From assembly GCF_000380245.2 (NCBI RefSeq), contig NZ_HG428741.1:570226-634225 (forward strand): 64,000 nucleotides of DNA. The letters are read 5' to 3'. Below, piece by piece: positions 54,520-63,239 of the stretch; the first letter of the stretch is position 1; each line of letters opens with the position of its first letter. A program made the translations under genes and the position numbers. This stretch comes from Bacillus massiliigorillae. Lineage in GTDB: Bacteria; Bacillota; Bacilli; Bacillales; DSM-1321. A model generated the notes under the pieces. The model worked only from the letters and a program-made list of their open reading frames with translations, did no database searches and was not told the origin of the DNA.

Positions 54520-54710
54520 TATTTTCCGAAAAGGATACTATATACAATTACAAAAACCGTGATATTTTGCCTCGAAATCAGATACATAGAGATTGTTATA
54601 AAAAAGTGCTATAAACTCAGTGATACAAATATTTTCAGACATTTATCATGAAAATCCTATCGTGATATTTTCCAAAAAGGGTGATGTTTTTAAAACAATA
54701 AACGTGATAT
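54515..54710 (+). repeat. Iterons, candidate replication origin
   Basis: CGTGATATTTTCC is found at 54515-54527 and 54661-54673, CGTGATATTTTGC at 54558-54570 and CGTGATAT at 54703-54710, with degenerate copies near 54618 and 54680. Spacings of 43, 103 and 42 bp place sites at about four-turn steps. The array sits just before the putative replication initiator gene in a very AT-rich 354-bp gap, the usual layout of an iteron origin. Confidence 0.7.
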
Positions 54711-54873
54711 AAGCGGCTTAAATGGGATGGATATAATATAAATAATAAGTATACATCTAATATAGATAATATTTTACAATTCAAAAACAAGTTTTTGTCT
54801 TGTGTTGAAATATCATGAAAATTGCACACCGTATAAATTAATCAAATATATGAATCTAGGAGAGAATAATAAA

Positions 54874-55878
54874 ATGAATTACACTATGAAATCAGTGAAA
54901 ATTAAATCACAATGGTTTGACGTACCAAAAAGAAAGAAATCAACATATCAGAAGATAGGATATAGAGGATTAAACTTATACTTTCAAATTTATAAATTCC
55001 GTTTGCATAATCAAGAAAATGAACATACATTTATCACATCTATTTCAATGCTACGTAAAGAGACAGGATACACTACTCAAGAAATATACGAACTATTGAA
55101 AGTATTGAAAGGTGCAAAAGTAATCAAATTAACTAATACTTCTCGATGGGATTATTTACTGGATGCTGAAGGTAACATTCTAGATAAGAATATACTTGTG
55201 ATAGAAGCAATTGACACACCAATCACAGAACGTAGAACCAAAGAGGAGAATGGGAAATTAATCAAAAATATCAACAATGAAGTAATGTATTTTGATTTTC
55301 CTGTTGATGAGAATAATTATTATATTTCAGTATCGTTCGAGATGTTGAAACATTATGAAAATAAAGGGTTGAATGAAAGATACTATGCTTTATACTGCTT
55401 AATGGTTAAGTATAGAAACGGTCATGAAGATAATAAAATGAATATGCGTATCTCTAAGATAGCTGACTTATTGTTAATGGATAAAGATACTATCCATAGA
55501 ATGATATACACAATGAATAGACATTATCTTCTTGCATCCTATCATAAGAAACGCAAAGCAGATTACGGGACAATGTTTGAACACTATATACTTCCTACGC
55601 TCTCTAAGGACACTGTAGAGGAGTTTATGGATAAGCATAAAGCAACTATGGATAAGATTACTAAGATAGCAGATAACAAGAAGAATAAGAAGAAAACAGA
55701 AGATATTGAACAACTATTAGAACAAGAAGCAATTACTATTGAAGAAGAAGAAGCAATTCAACTAGACAACTCTTATATTGATACAATCAGGGTACAATAT
55801 GACAGCCCAAAATTGGACTCTGAAATAAGTTTGGCTGCTACTTCATATAGTAACAATGATATAGCTAAATATTTTTAA
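54874..55878 (+). CDS. Putative replication initiator (tandem winged-helix)
   Basis: A 334-residue protein that appears to hold two winged-helix domains: FITSISMLRKETGYTTQEIY (about 50-69) and MRISKIADLLLMDKDTIHRM (about 192-211), followed by a basic, then acidic tail. This architecture is common in Rep proteins and primosome-type initiators of plasmids and phages; the iterons upstream support the role. It has no helicase or primase motif, so the host replisome would be needed. ATG at 54874 follows CTAGGAGAG. Confidence 0.6.
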   Translation: MNYTMKSVKIKSQWFDVPKRKKSTYQKIGYRGLNLYFQIYKFRLHNQENEHTFITSISMLRKETGYTTQEIYELLKVLKGAKVIKLTNTSRWDYLLDAEGNILDKNILVIEAIDTPITERRTKEENGKLIKNINNEVMYFDFPVDENNYYISVSFEMLKHYENKGLNERYYALYCLMVKYRNGHEDNKMNMRISKIADLLLMDKDTIHRMIYTMNRHYLLASYHKKRKADYGTMFEHYILPTLSKDTVEEFMDKHKATMDKITKIADNKKNKKKTEDIEQLLEQEAITIEEEEAIQLDNSYIDTIRVQYDSPKLDSEISLAATSYSNNDIAKYF

Positions 55879-55945
55879 CACTAGGAGATAACAAAGCGTT
55901 ATGTCCTTTTTTATATTCAATAATTAATCAAAGGTGGAATCTATA

Positions 55946-56182
55946 ATGAATAACAGTAATTTAGCATTGAAGAATTATAACCAATCAGATGAATTTACAA
56001 GCATCTTACTTAACATACAGAAATCAATTAACAATATATCGGCTACAGTAGATGAATTAAAAGAATCATTGCAAGAAGAACGAGAAGATAGAGCAATTAT
56101 GCATACGATCATTAAACGTGAAATAGCATCTATGCGTGGAGAACTAGAGGAAATCAAATTAGATATGAAGGAGGGTAAATAG
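55946..56182 (+). CDS. Small coiled-coil protein of unknown function
   Basis: A 78-residue highly charged protein, predicted helical and coiled-coil from about 15 to 75 (NISATVDELKESLQEEREDR). I do not recognise a family. It is expressed with putative terS (1-bp gap) and may be a packaging or replication accessory. ATG at 55946 after AAAGGTGG. Confidence 0.6.
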   Translation: MNNSNLALKNYNQSDEFTSILLNIQKSINNISATVDELKESLQEEREDRAIMHTIIKREIASMRGELEEIKLDMKEGK

Positions 56183-56183
56183 G

Positions 56184-56597
56184 ATGATGAATATTTATGA
56201 TGCATTACAAGGCATTACATTGAAGAAACGCTTATATTTCACATGGAAACATGACATTAGATTTAAACGAGATATTGAGAAAAAAAGTGAAGAGGATTTC
56301 TTGAAGGAAGTACAGCTCAAGACAATGGATGGCTTTATTAAGTGGGAAAAGACTAGTGAATATAAGCAACTCTTAATGCTCTTATTAGATAGTAAAGTAT
56401 CGAATGACTTTGAGGATATATACAATATTGTCTCTAAGCAAGCTAAAGAGGGTGATGAAAAGAGTATTAGACTATTCATTACACTACAAAAGGAAATACA
56501 AGCATATGCAAAGGTAGCTTCTAAACAGTTTGATACAACACCTTCTAAGCACGTTAATGATGAATCAGAGGAAGAAGATGACTTAGATTTAGATTAA
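56184..56597 (+). CDS. terS: Putative small terminase subunit
   Basis: A 137-residue protein, basic at the N-terminus and ending in an acidic tail (ESEEEDDLDLD). The helical KTSEYKQLLMLLLDSKVSND and QAKEGDEKSIRLFITLQKEI resemble the oligomerisation region of small terminases, and the gene lies directly before terL. The N-terminal DNA-binding domain is not clearly recognisable, so the call rests partly on position. Confidence 0.55.
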   Translation: MMNIYDALQGITLKKRLYFTWKHDIRFKRDIEKKSEEDFLKEVQLKTMDGFIKWEKTSEYKQLLMLLLDSKVSNDFEDIYNIVSKQAKEGDEKSIRLFITLQKEIQAYAKVASKQFDTTPSKHVNDESEEEDDLDLD

Positions 56598-56626
56598 TAA
56601 TAGACTACATAAAGTCTCTCGTTAAA

Positions 56627-56744
56627 TTCGGATATCAATTAAACTGACATCTGAGTTTTCGGATGTCGAGATTGTCGACAATAGAATTAATGCTGGTTTA
56701 ACCCACATTAGAGAATCCGATAGTCCGTTTAAAGGACATCCGAA
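56627..56744. other. Candidate packaging (cos/pac) or operator region
   Basis: Between putative terS and terL, four copies of TTCGGATGTC or its complement occur: TTCGGATATC 56627-56636, GACATCTGAG 56646-56655, TTCGGATGTC 56658-56667 and GACATCCGAA 56735-56744. A perfect 12-bp palindrome ATTGTCGACAAT is at 56671-56682. Inverted sites around a palindrome next to terminase genes suggest recognition by TerS or a cleavage site, but a transcriptional operator is equally possible. Confidence 0.5.
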
Positions 56745-56767
56745 ACTTTTAAGAAAGGAGTAATCAT

Positions 56768-58363
56768 ATGAGTAAAGTATTAGAAAGAAAGCTACAAAAA
56801 GTAACTGGTGATTTTAGATTATTCGCTAAAAACTTTATTAAGATTATAGATAACAATGGAGAAAGTGTTCCATTTATCCTTAATGCTGAACAAGAGAATT
56901 TCACTAATACAATGGAGAAATATAATATTATACTAAAAGGACGCCAAATCGGTTTCACAACGTGGTCACTTGCTTATATGCTTTATAGTGCCTGTATGAA
57001 ACCTGATACTTCCTACATGATAATGACACACCATAGTAAAGTAACTCAAAGTTTATTTCGTAAATTAAAGAAGATGTATAAGTCTTTACCTCATGACCAC
57101 CCTAAATACGGACATTTATTCCCACAATTAGATATAAGTAATCGTGATGAAATGCTATTCAAGAATGGTTCTAGAATCATGGTTGCTACAGCAGGTGGGG
57201 AAGATAGTATTTCAGGCAATACATTTGAATTAATCCACTTTTCAGAAATGGCAAAGTATCCACCTGAGAATCAAGAAGAGATAATGTCAACGGCTATTCC
57301 TGCACTAGCTAAGAATCCTAATAGTAAAATAATTATTGAATCTACTGCTATGGGTTACAACTATTATCAAGAGTTGTTCATGAGTGCATATAGAGGAACT
57401 GAGAGCGTATGGAAGGCACACTTCTATAACTGGTTAGCAGAAGCATACGTTAAACAATTTAAACATTCATTTGATGAAGCGGAACAATGGTTCAAGTTAA
57501 ACAACCAAGGTGAGCGCATGACAGCCAAACATCTTGAAAAGGATGAAATAGAACTAAAAGAAAAGTATGGCGCTAACTACAGACAGTTGATGTATAGACG
57601 CTATTACATTCAGACGAACTCACTCGATAAGTTTCAAAGGGAATTCCCTACATTTCCAGATGAAGCGTTCCAGACATCTAATAAGAGTGTATTTGAAACA
57701 GGAAGAATTGTTGAAAGAATACAGTATGCTGCACAACCATTGCCATTCAATATGGTTACAGGATTAACACCGCTACTTGAAGGATACTTGAATAAGAATC
57801 TATTCATTTACCATTTACCTAAACCTAAAGTTAAACATTATGGTGGGGTGGACGTTGCAAGTGGTAGTGGTGGAGATAACTCAACTATGACAATTATGGA
57901 TGCAGAAGGTCAACAAGTAGCTTCATTCTATTGTAATGATATTCCTGTATATAGGTTTACACAAGTGGTGAACGAGCTAGGACGATACTTTAATTATGCT
58001 TACCTTTGTGTGGAACGTAACTCTTACGGTATGCCATTGATTGAGAAGTTACGAAAAGAATATCAATACATGAATCTTCTTAAACAAAAAGTATTCGATC
58101 AAAAGGGTAAGAAGAAATTACAGTTAGGATTTATGACAACTAATACAACTAAGCCTACATTGATTAATGATATGAAGGAATCATTTGAACTAGGATTTAT
58201 TAACATTGAGTGTATTCATACTCTAGAAGAAATGAAGATATATCAAGACAACAACGGTAAGATGGGTAACAAGAGAGGTAACAATCTACATGATGACCTT
58301 GTGATTAGTACGGCTATGTGTGTGCAAGCATTGAAGCAAGCTAAGTATTATGTTGACATCTAA
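56768..58363 (+). CDS. terL: Large terminase subunit (packaging ATPase-nuclease)
   Basis: A 531-residue TerL. The ATPase has the Walker A variant LKGRQIGFTT (56-65), typical of terminases, and Walker B LIHFSEMA with Glu160; the RNase H-like nuclease has GGVDVASGSGGD (Asp362) and the C-terminal NLHDDLVIS. It pumps element DNA into the procapsid through the portal. ATG after GAAAGGAG. Having its own TerL means packaging does not rely on a helper terminase. Confidence 0.93.
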   Translation: MSKVLERKLQKVTGDFRLFAKNFIKIIDNNGESVPFILNAEQENFTNTMEKYNIILKGRQIGFTTWSLAYMLYSACMKPDTSYMIMTHHSKVTQSLFRKLKKMYKSLPHDHPKYGHLFPQLDISNRDEMLFKNGSRIMVATAGGEDSISGNTFELIHFSEMAKYPPENQEEIMSTAIPALAKNPNSKIIIESTAMGYNYYQELFMSAYRGTESVWKAHFYNWLAEAYVKQFKHSFDEAEQWFKLNNQGERMTAKHLEKDEIELKEKYGANYRQLMYRRYYIQTNSLDKFQREFPTFPDEAFQTSNKSVFETGRIVERIQYAAQPLPFNMVTGLTPLLEGYLNKNLFIYHLPKPKVKHYGGVDVASGSGGDNSTMTIMDAEGQQVASFYCNDIPVYRFTQVVNELGRYFNYAYLCVERNSYGMPLIEKLRKEYQYMNLLKQKVFDQKGKKKLQLGFMTTNTTKPTLINDMKESFELGFINIECIHTLEEMKIYQDNNGKMGNKRGNNLHDDLVISTAMCVQALKQAKYYVDI

Positions 58364-58440
58364 TATACCTATATGGGTACTTAACGAGAGGAATTGTGTT
58401 CCTTAGCTTTAATAAGATAATAATAGAAGGAGTGGGTAGT

Positions 58441-59772
58441 ATGGACTTACAGCAATACATTAAGGATAACTACGACAGCCGTCATGACTGGTTTGTAGAG
58501 GAAGTAAACAGTGTAGATAATCAAACAAGGATTAGTAAGATAATGGGATTGAAAGAATATCTTAGTGGTAAGCATAAGATAGGACAACTACAATCATATG
58601 AATACAATGGTCAAGTGTTCAGCCCTAAGAAGGTTACATTGCAATATGCTAAGACATTGATTAACTTTCAAAAGAGCTATCTATTGAATAAACCAGTAAC
58701 ATTAACAGGTGATGAGAATGTAGTAGCAGAGTTTCAAAAGGTAAGCAGACAAGGGAAGTATGACAGATTCAATCTAAAAGTAATAGACAAACTATTGAAG
58801 TATGGAATGGTTGGCGAATATGTTTACTTAGAGAATGGAAAGATTAAATCTAAGTTGATTGATGGTGTAGAATGTTTTCCTGTATATGATTACAACGGAA
58901 CATTGTTAGCAGTAATAGAAGCATTTGTTAATGATGGAATAAGTTATTATACAGTTTATGAGGAAGATGTAGTTAAGTTGTATGATAATGATGGTGGAGA
59001 ACTAAGACAAAAAGAACAATATAATAATCTTAGTGGGCTACCCATTATCTATAAGACAGAGAACGAAATAGTTAATACAGAGGGTAGAAGTGAATTAGAA
59101 GATTGGATTAATATCATTGACGATATGGAAGAGATATTATCTAAATATACAGATGCGTTCTATAAGTATATGACACCAATACCAGTAATGACAGGACAAC
59201 AACTGAAAGGTGATGGTATACCAAGTCATGTAATCGGTGGTGGATTGAATCTAGATGATGGAGCAGAGTTTAAACTAGTTAGTAATGGTCTAGACAATAA
59301 GACATTTGAATCTGTCTACAAGACGTTGCTACAGTCCCTATTGGACGTATCTCAGACACCTGCCGTTAGTATGAGTAAGACAGATATTAGCAACCTCTCT
59401 GAAGTGAGTATTAAGCTACTTTTCCAATTAGCTAATATTAAGGCATCCATTAATGAAGAATACATTAGAGAAGGATTAGAACAACGATTCGATACGATTA
59501 AATATTTATTAGAAGAGTATAAAGGAATGACTATAAGTGAAGAAGAATATGATTCTTTAGATATTAATTTCCATTATGCAACACCTTCTAATGATAGAGA
59601 AGTAATCGAGAATCTAAAAGTATTACGTGAGCAAGGTGGTATCTCGTTAGAGTCATTGTTAGAGAATAGTCCATTCACCAGTGATGTCAGAACGGAACTA
59701 TTAAGAATAGGGAATGATAATAGTAGTGGAGTTGTTCCTGATGGTGAAATAGAAACCAAAGTAGTTGTGTAA
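58441..59772 (+). CDS. Phage portal protein, SPP1 gp6-like
   Basis: A 443-residue portal protein of the SPP1 gp6-type family: an N-terminal helical region, KVTLQYAKTLINFQKSYLLN, the stem region ending DISNLSEVSIKLLFQLANIK and a C-terminal crown. It forms the dodecameric portal vertex. ATG at 58441 follows GAAGGAGTGGG; the open frame upstream has no better start. Directly after terL. Confidence 0.9.
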   Translation: MDLQQYIKDNYDSRHDWFVEEVNSVDNQTRISKIMGLKEYLSGKHKIGQLQSYEYNGQVFSPKKVTLQYAKTLINFQKSYLLNKPVTLTGDENVVAEFQKVSRQGKYDRFNLKVIDKLLKYGMVGEYVYLENGKIKSKLIDGVECFPVYDYNGTLLAVIEAFVNDGISYYTVYEEDVVKLYDNDGGELRQKEQYNNLSGLPIIYKTENEIVNTEGRSELEDWINIIDDMEEILSKYTDAFYKYMTPIPVMTGQQLKGDGIPSHVIGGGLNLDDGAEFKLVSNGLDNKTFESVYKTLLQSLLDVSQTPAVSMSKTDISNLSEVSIKLLFQLANIKASINEEYIREGLEQRFDTIKYLLEEYKGMTISEEEYDSLDINFHYATPSNDREVIENLKVLREQGGISLESLLENSPFTSDVRTELLRIGNDNSSGVVPDGEIETKVVV

Positions 59773-60394
59773 TACAAGTAGTTTTATAGGGTGGGAAGGT
59801 TAGTGGAAACATAGTATTCATAAGGGTTAGTTACTTGTGATGTTATGCCACCTACCGTATACCTGTTATACCGCATGGGGGTATACAATAATGATACAGT
59901 GTAAATTTAGGTAATAATCTACTGTGTTTTTAAACTGTAAAGTAAATTATCTTGACACTATTTTGAATTAAGCTTGCGTAGGATAACATATAATAATGCA
60001 TTGGTAACTGGTTATGTTTATTCATTTTATTCAACAATCTATCGTATCATTAAATTTATAGATGCTTAGAAACGTTGGTATATCAACAATGTATAAAATA
60101 CTGTATATCATAATATTTGGTGTTGAGTATAAACGTTGATATATCAGGGTTTCAATATGTTTAACTAAGCATATAAATTAAATTATATGATGAGTATAAC
60201 CTATAATTATTCATGCGATATACATTTATAATTGTGAGTAATAAGATGATTGATAGACGCAATTGTTAGTAATATATTAATTTTGTCCAATAACCCGATA
60301 CCCCTAAGTGCTAAATTCAGTCCCCCGCATGTCAATTTACACATCCACGAAAAAATAATATAATTTATACAAATTTGAGTAGTGGGAGAATAAT
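59773..60394. promoter_or_regulatory. 622-bp gene-free region with paired palindromic sites
   Basis: No ORF is credible here. AAACGTTGRTATATCA occurs at 60070-60085 and 60131-60146; in the first copy it continues as the near-palindrome GTTGGTATATCAAC. A related TTGTATATCAACC lies near the right end of the element (about 63199). A small hairpin TATACC / GGTATA lies around 59857-59884. The region probably carries the promoter and operators of the cargo gene at 60395 and the boundary of an inserted cargo module. Confidence 0.5.
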
Positions 60395-61126
60395 ATGGAA
60401 CCATTAAAACAGCCAGTTTATTGTAAAAAGTGTAATGGTAAGACAAATCATTGGATTATAAAAACATATAAGGAAACTTCTAACCCAGAAGATGAGTTTC
60501 AATGGCATGATACATATCATATTGTTAAATGTATGGGGTGTAACACTATAGCATTTGTAAAACAATATGGAACAGAGGATGACTGGGATTATATAAGTGG
60601 TGATAGACAATGGTTTGATACTTTTCAAGTATATCCAGAACAACCTAATGAAGATGAAATAGAATTAGAAGCTTACAGGAGGAAATATCATTTAGAACCA
60701 AAGATTTTTCATAATTCACCTGAAAATATACAAGAATTATATACTCAAACAATTGAATCCTTTAATATGACTCATTATATTCTATGTGCAGCAGGATTAA
60801 GAACATTGATTGAAGGAATCTGTTTACATTTAAATATAAAAAAAGGTTACCTTTACAATTATGAAGGGAATAGAATTAGTGTAAATAATGAGGACAATCC
60901 GAGAGAACATAAAACCTTGGGTGGAAAGATTTTTGGTTTGTATGAAAATGGGAAAATAATATTACCTAAAGCATTAATTCTTCAGGAGATTGTGAAAATA
61001 GGTAATGATGCAGTACATTCAATCGTGATACCTAAACATACAACTTTAAAGGAGATTATTAGAATTTTAGAGGGGATACTTGAGGATGTTTTTGAGTTGA
61101 AGCATCATCAATTATTAGATGAATAA
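60395..61126 (+). CDS. Zinc-ribbon and DUF4145-like protein, candidate defence cargo
   Basis: A 243-residue protein with an N-terminal zinc ribbon (Cys10, Cys13, Cys46, Cys49) and a C-terminal helical domain of the DUF4145 type: HYILCAAGLRTLIEGICLHLNI and EIVKIGNDAVHSIV. DUF4145 is related to HEPN-like domains and is often found near restriction and other anti-phage genes; the role here is inferred. It stands alone, with its own ribosome site (GTGGGAGAA) and terminator, at a position where satellites often carry cargo. Confidence 0.7.
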   Translation: MEPLKQPVYCKKCNGKTNHWIIKTYKETSNPEDEFQWHDTYHIVKCMGCNTIAFVKQYGTEDDWDYISGDRQWFDTFQVYPEQPNEDEIELEAYRRKYHLEPKIFHNSPENIQELYTQTIESFNMTHYILCAAGLRTLIEGICLHLNIKKGYLYNYEGNRISVNNEDNPREHKTLGGKIFGLYENGKIILPKALILQEIVKIGNDAVHSIVIPKHTTLKEIIRILEGILEDVFELKHHQLLDE

Positions 61127-61147
61127 TATTCTATATTTTGGTTAAAG

Positions 61148-61175
61148 GACATTCAATTAATTTGAGTGTCTTTTT
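61148..61175 (+). terminator. Terminator after the DUF4145 gene
   Basis: GACATTCAA pairs with TTTGAGTGTC, followed by TTTTTC. Confidence 0.75.
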
Positions 61176-61260
61176 CATAAGTTGAAATGTTAATATTTGT
61201 ATAGTTGGAAGGATATTCCTCTTTTGTGTCGAAATTGGTAGATATAAGGAGGATTTATTG

Positions 61261-61896
61261 ATGATACGGACTATTTTGGCTTCACTAATTTGTTTATTGC
61301 TTGTTGGATGTAACGTTAATAAAGAAAAAGAATATCTTCAGTTAATAGAAGATAATAAGTATGAAAATCTACTCAAGGCTACAGAAGAAAAATCTGGTGA
61401 TTTACAATCAAACTATTATTCAATTGCATCTATTTTAATTGATAAGCAAAAAGTTGACGATGTTATTAAAAATGAAAAGTATATTTCTTCGAGAACTAAT
61501 AAGCTATCTAAATTGGATGCAGATATAATTGATAATTATAAAAGTATAGATAGTATTCCTGATGATCTAAAAGAAAAATTAAAAGGAATATATAATGATT
61601 CTTTATCCCGTAAGCAAGAAAAAGATGAGGAAGAAATAAAGCAATCTGAGTTAAGAAGACAAGCGGATACGCAAACTGAAAGTTTTAGAAGAAAAAGAGA
61701 TATGAATGAACGAGTTAGTAATCCTCAACCAGTTAGGCTAGGCATGACAAAAGATGAGGTCTTAAGATATGGTTGGGGTAGACCGAATGACATCAACAGA
61801 ACTATTACTGAATATGGTATAGATGAACAATGGGTTTATTCAAATTATAAATATTTATATTTTGAGAATGGCGTATTGACGTCTATACAAGATTAA
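61261..61896 (+). CDS. Lipoprotein with BamE/SmpA-like C-terminal region
   Basis: A 211-residue secreted lipoprotein. Signal peptide residues 1-16 end in the lipobox LLVGC, with Cys17 as the lipidated residue. A charged helical middle (about 95-140) leads to RLGMTKDEVLRYGWGRPND and YLYFENGVLTSIQD, a pattern like the small BamE/SmpA fold. Surface lipoproteins encoded by phages and satellites often block DNA entry of other phages; here that is only inferred. ATG at 61261 follows AAGGAGG. Confidence 0.75.
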   Translation: MIRTILASLICLLLVGCNVNKEKEYLQLIEDNKYENLLKATEEKSGDLQSNYYSIASILIDKQKVDDVIKNEKYISSRTNKLSKLDADIIDNYKSIDSIPDDLKEKLKGIYNDSLSRKQEKDEEEIKQSELRRQADTQTESFRRKRDMNERVSNPQPVRLGMTKDEVLRYGWGRPNDINRTITEYGIDEQWVYSNYKYLYFENGVLTSIQD

Positions 61897-61901
61897 TAAT
61901 A

Positions 61902-61935
61902 CCTAACACTCTGCTACTTGGCAGGGTGTTTTATT
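61902..61935 (+). terminator. Lipoprotein gene terminator
   Basis: AACACTCTGC pairs with GCAGGGTGTT, then TTATT. Confidence 0.8.
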
Positions 61936-61958
61936 ATGTCTAAGAAAGGAGAAACACA

Positions 61959-62306
61959 ATGAATAATTTAGAACGTCTTAAACTTGAAGTACAAGGTATT
62001 ACACTTACCGATGAGGAATTGACAATCTATATACAAGAAAACAACCTAGAACCTTCTATTATATATAATCCTCAATCAAAAGAAGATAAACTTTCTATCT
62101 ACAATACTGCATTATCAATTCTAGAATCTATCGCTAATAATCCTCAATTAATGAAGACAATTAAATATAAAGATACAACTCTAGATAGTTTTCACGATAC
62201 TTTAATGGCACGTATTGACCAGTTAGAAAGAAAGGTACGTGAAATGAAAACTAATTTTGATAGAGAAGACGTGAGCAGCAATACCTTTATGTTATTTAAC
62301 TCTTAA
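61959..62306 (+). CDS. Probable head-tail connector adaptor
   Basis: A 115-residue, mainly helical protein (LERLKLEVQGITLTDEELTI at the start, a coiled region LMARIDQLERKVREM near the end). N-terminal LKxxL-type helices and size resemble SPP1 gp15-like adaptors that bind the portal. No strong motif exists, so the call rests on architecture and its place before the next head-completion gene. ATG after AAGAAAGGAGAAA. Confidence 0.5.
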   Translation: MNNLERLKLEVQGITLTDEELTIYIQENNLEPSIIYNPQSKEDKLSIYNTALSILESIANNPQLMKTIKYKDTTLDSFHDTLMARIDQLERKVREMKTNFDREDVSSNTFMLFNS

Positions 62307-62382
62307 TAGATACACTATGCATATTAGAAATACATGAGGTTGAAGCTTGTTTCCCTTAGTAAATATAGAAAGGAGTAATCAC

Positions 62383-63006
62383 ATGGATAGAATACAAAGC
62401 ACACTAACTGATATGAATTATTTTATGGATGCAGTAGGGGAAGAAGTATCCATTACTGATAAAGTAACGATTGAAGACGGAACAATAAGCGAGAATATTA
62501 TTAAATTTAAAGCAATAGTAAGAGACTATGCCCCTAGCTTACATGAGGATATGGAAATATCTGCTCTACATGAGATTAAAAGAGGAAATGTTATTAAGTA
62601 TAGGAACGCTAATTATCTAGTTGTTAGTGAATCAATGGCAACTAAGCCACTAATGTACGAAGGTAAAATGCGTTATATAAACCTTACATTTACATCCCCA
62701 GGTGAAAAAATTGCTATTGAATGGGATAGGTTTGGAAATCCCAAAAAATGGATACAACTGCCTGATAAGGTTATCCATTGTATTATTGATAAACAGAAAG
62801 ATATTACAATTTCAGACAACACAGCAATTAGAGTTCCTAAAGAGGAAGTATTAATTACAATTCCTGCATATGAGGGCTACGATACAGATTTTAAAGTAGG
62901 TTCAATTAAGCCAATACTAGGGAAAAATTATAAAATTATTGACCACGATCTAATACAAAGAGGGCTTGTTATTATAACTGGTGAATTTACTACGAGTGGT
63001 AGCTAA
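62383..63006 (+). CDS. Probable head-closure (stopper) protein
   Basis: A 207-residue beta-rich protein. The first 110 residues (FKAIVRDYAPSLHEDMEI, GNVIKYRNANYLVVSESMAT) resemble small SPP1 gp16-type stopper proteins, with an extra C-terminal domain of about 90 residues that could contact a tail. It is the last gene of the element; no tail gene follows. ATG at 62383 follows AGAAAGGAGTAATC, nearly the same leader as terL, suggesting matched expression. Confidence 0.6.
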   Translation: MDRIQSTLTDMNYFMDAVGEEVSITDKVTIEDGTISENIIKFKAIVRDYAPSLHEDMEISALHEIKRGNVIKYRNANYLVVSESMATKPLMYEGKMRYINLTFTSPGEKIAIEWDRFGNPKKWIQLPDKVIHCIIDKQKDITISDNTAIRVPKEEVLITIPAYEGYDTDFKVGSIKPILGKNYKIIDHDLIQRGLVIITGEFTTSGS

Positions 63007-63080
63007 TGTTATATTATTCTTTGGTAGCCACTAGTTGATGAATGATTAATCGTAAAATTGTAAAAAAATGAAAGTTTTAT

Positions 63081-63109
63081 TTGACCTGTTTATTGAGTGC
63101 GTTTATACT
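63081..63109 (+). promoter_or_regulatory. Strong outward sigma-A promoter near right end
   Basis: TTGACC (63081-63086), 17-bp spacer, TATACT (63104-63109). It reads through attR toward the host phosphodiesterase gene. In an excised circle it would read through the joined attachment site into int. TAGTT-ACC-AACTA just downstream (about 63126-63138) may be an operator. Confidence 0.75.
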
Positions 63110-63239
63110 ATAATTATTAGTGAATAGTTACCAACTAATTTACTAAATGTACACCAATAAATAACGTATAATTAAATACTTAATTATGTTTATATACCTT
63201 GTATATCAACCTTTCTAAAAGCTTATAATGAAGTTTTTC

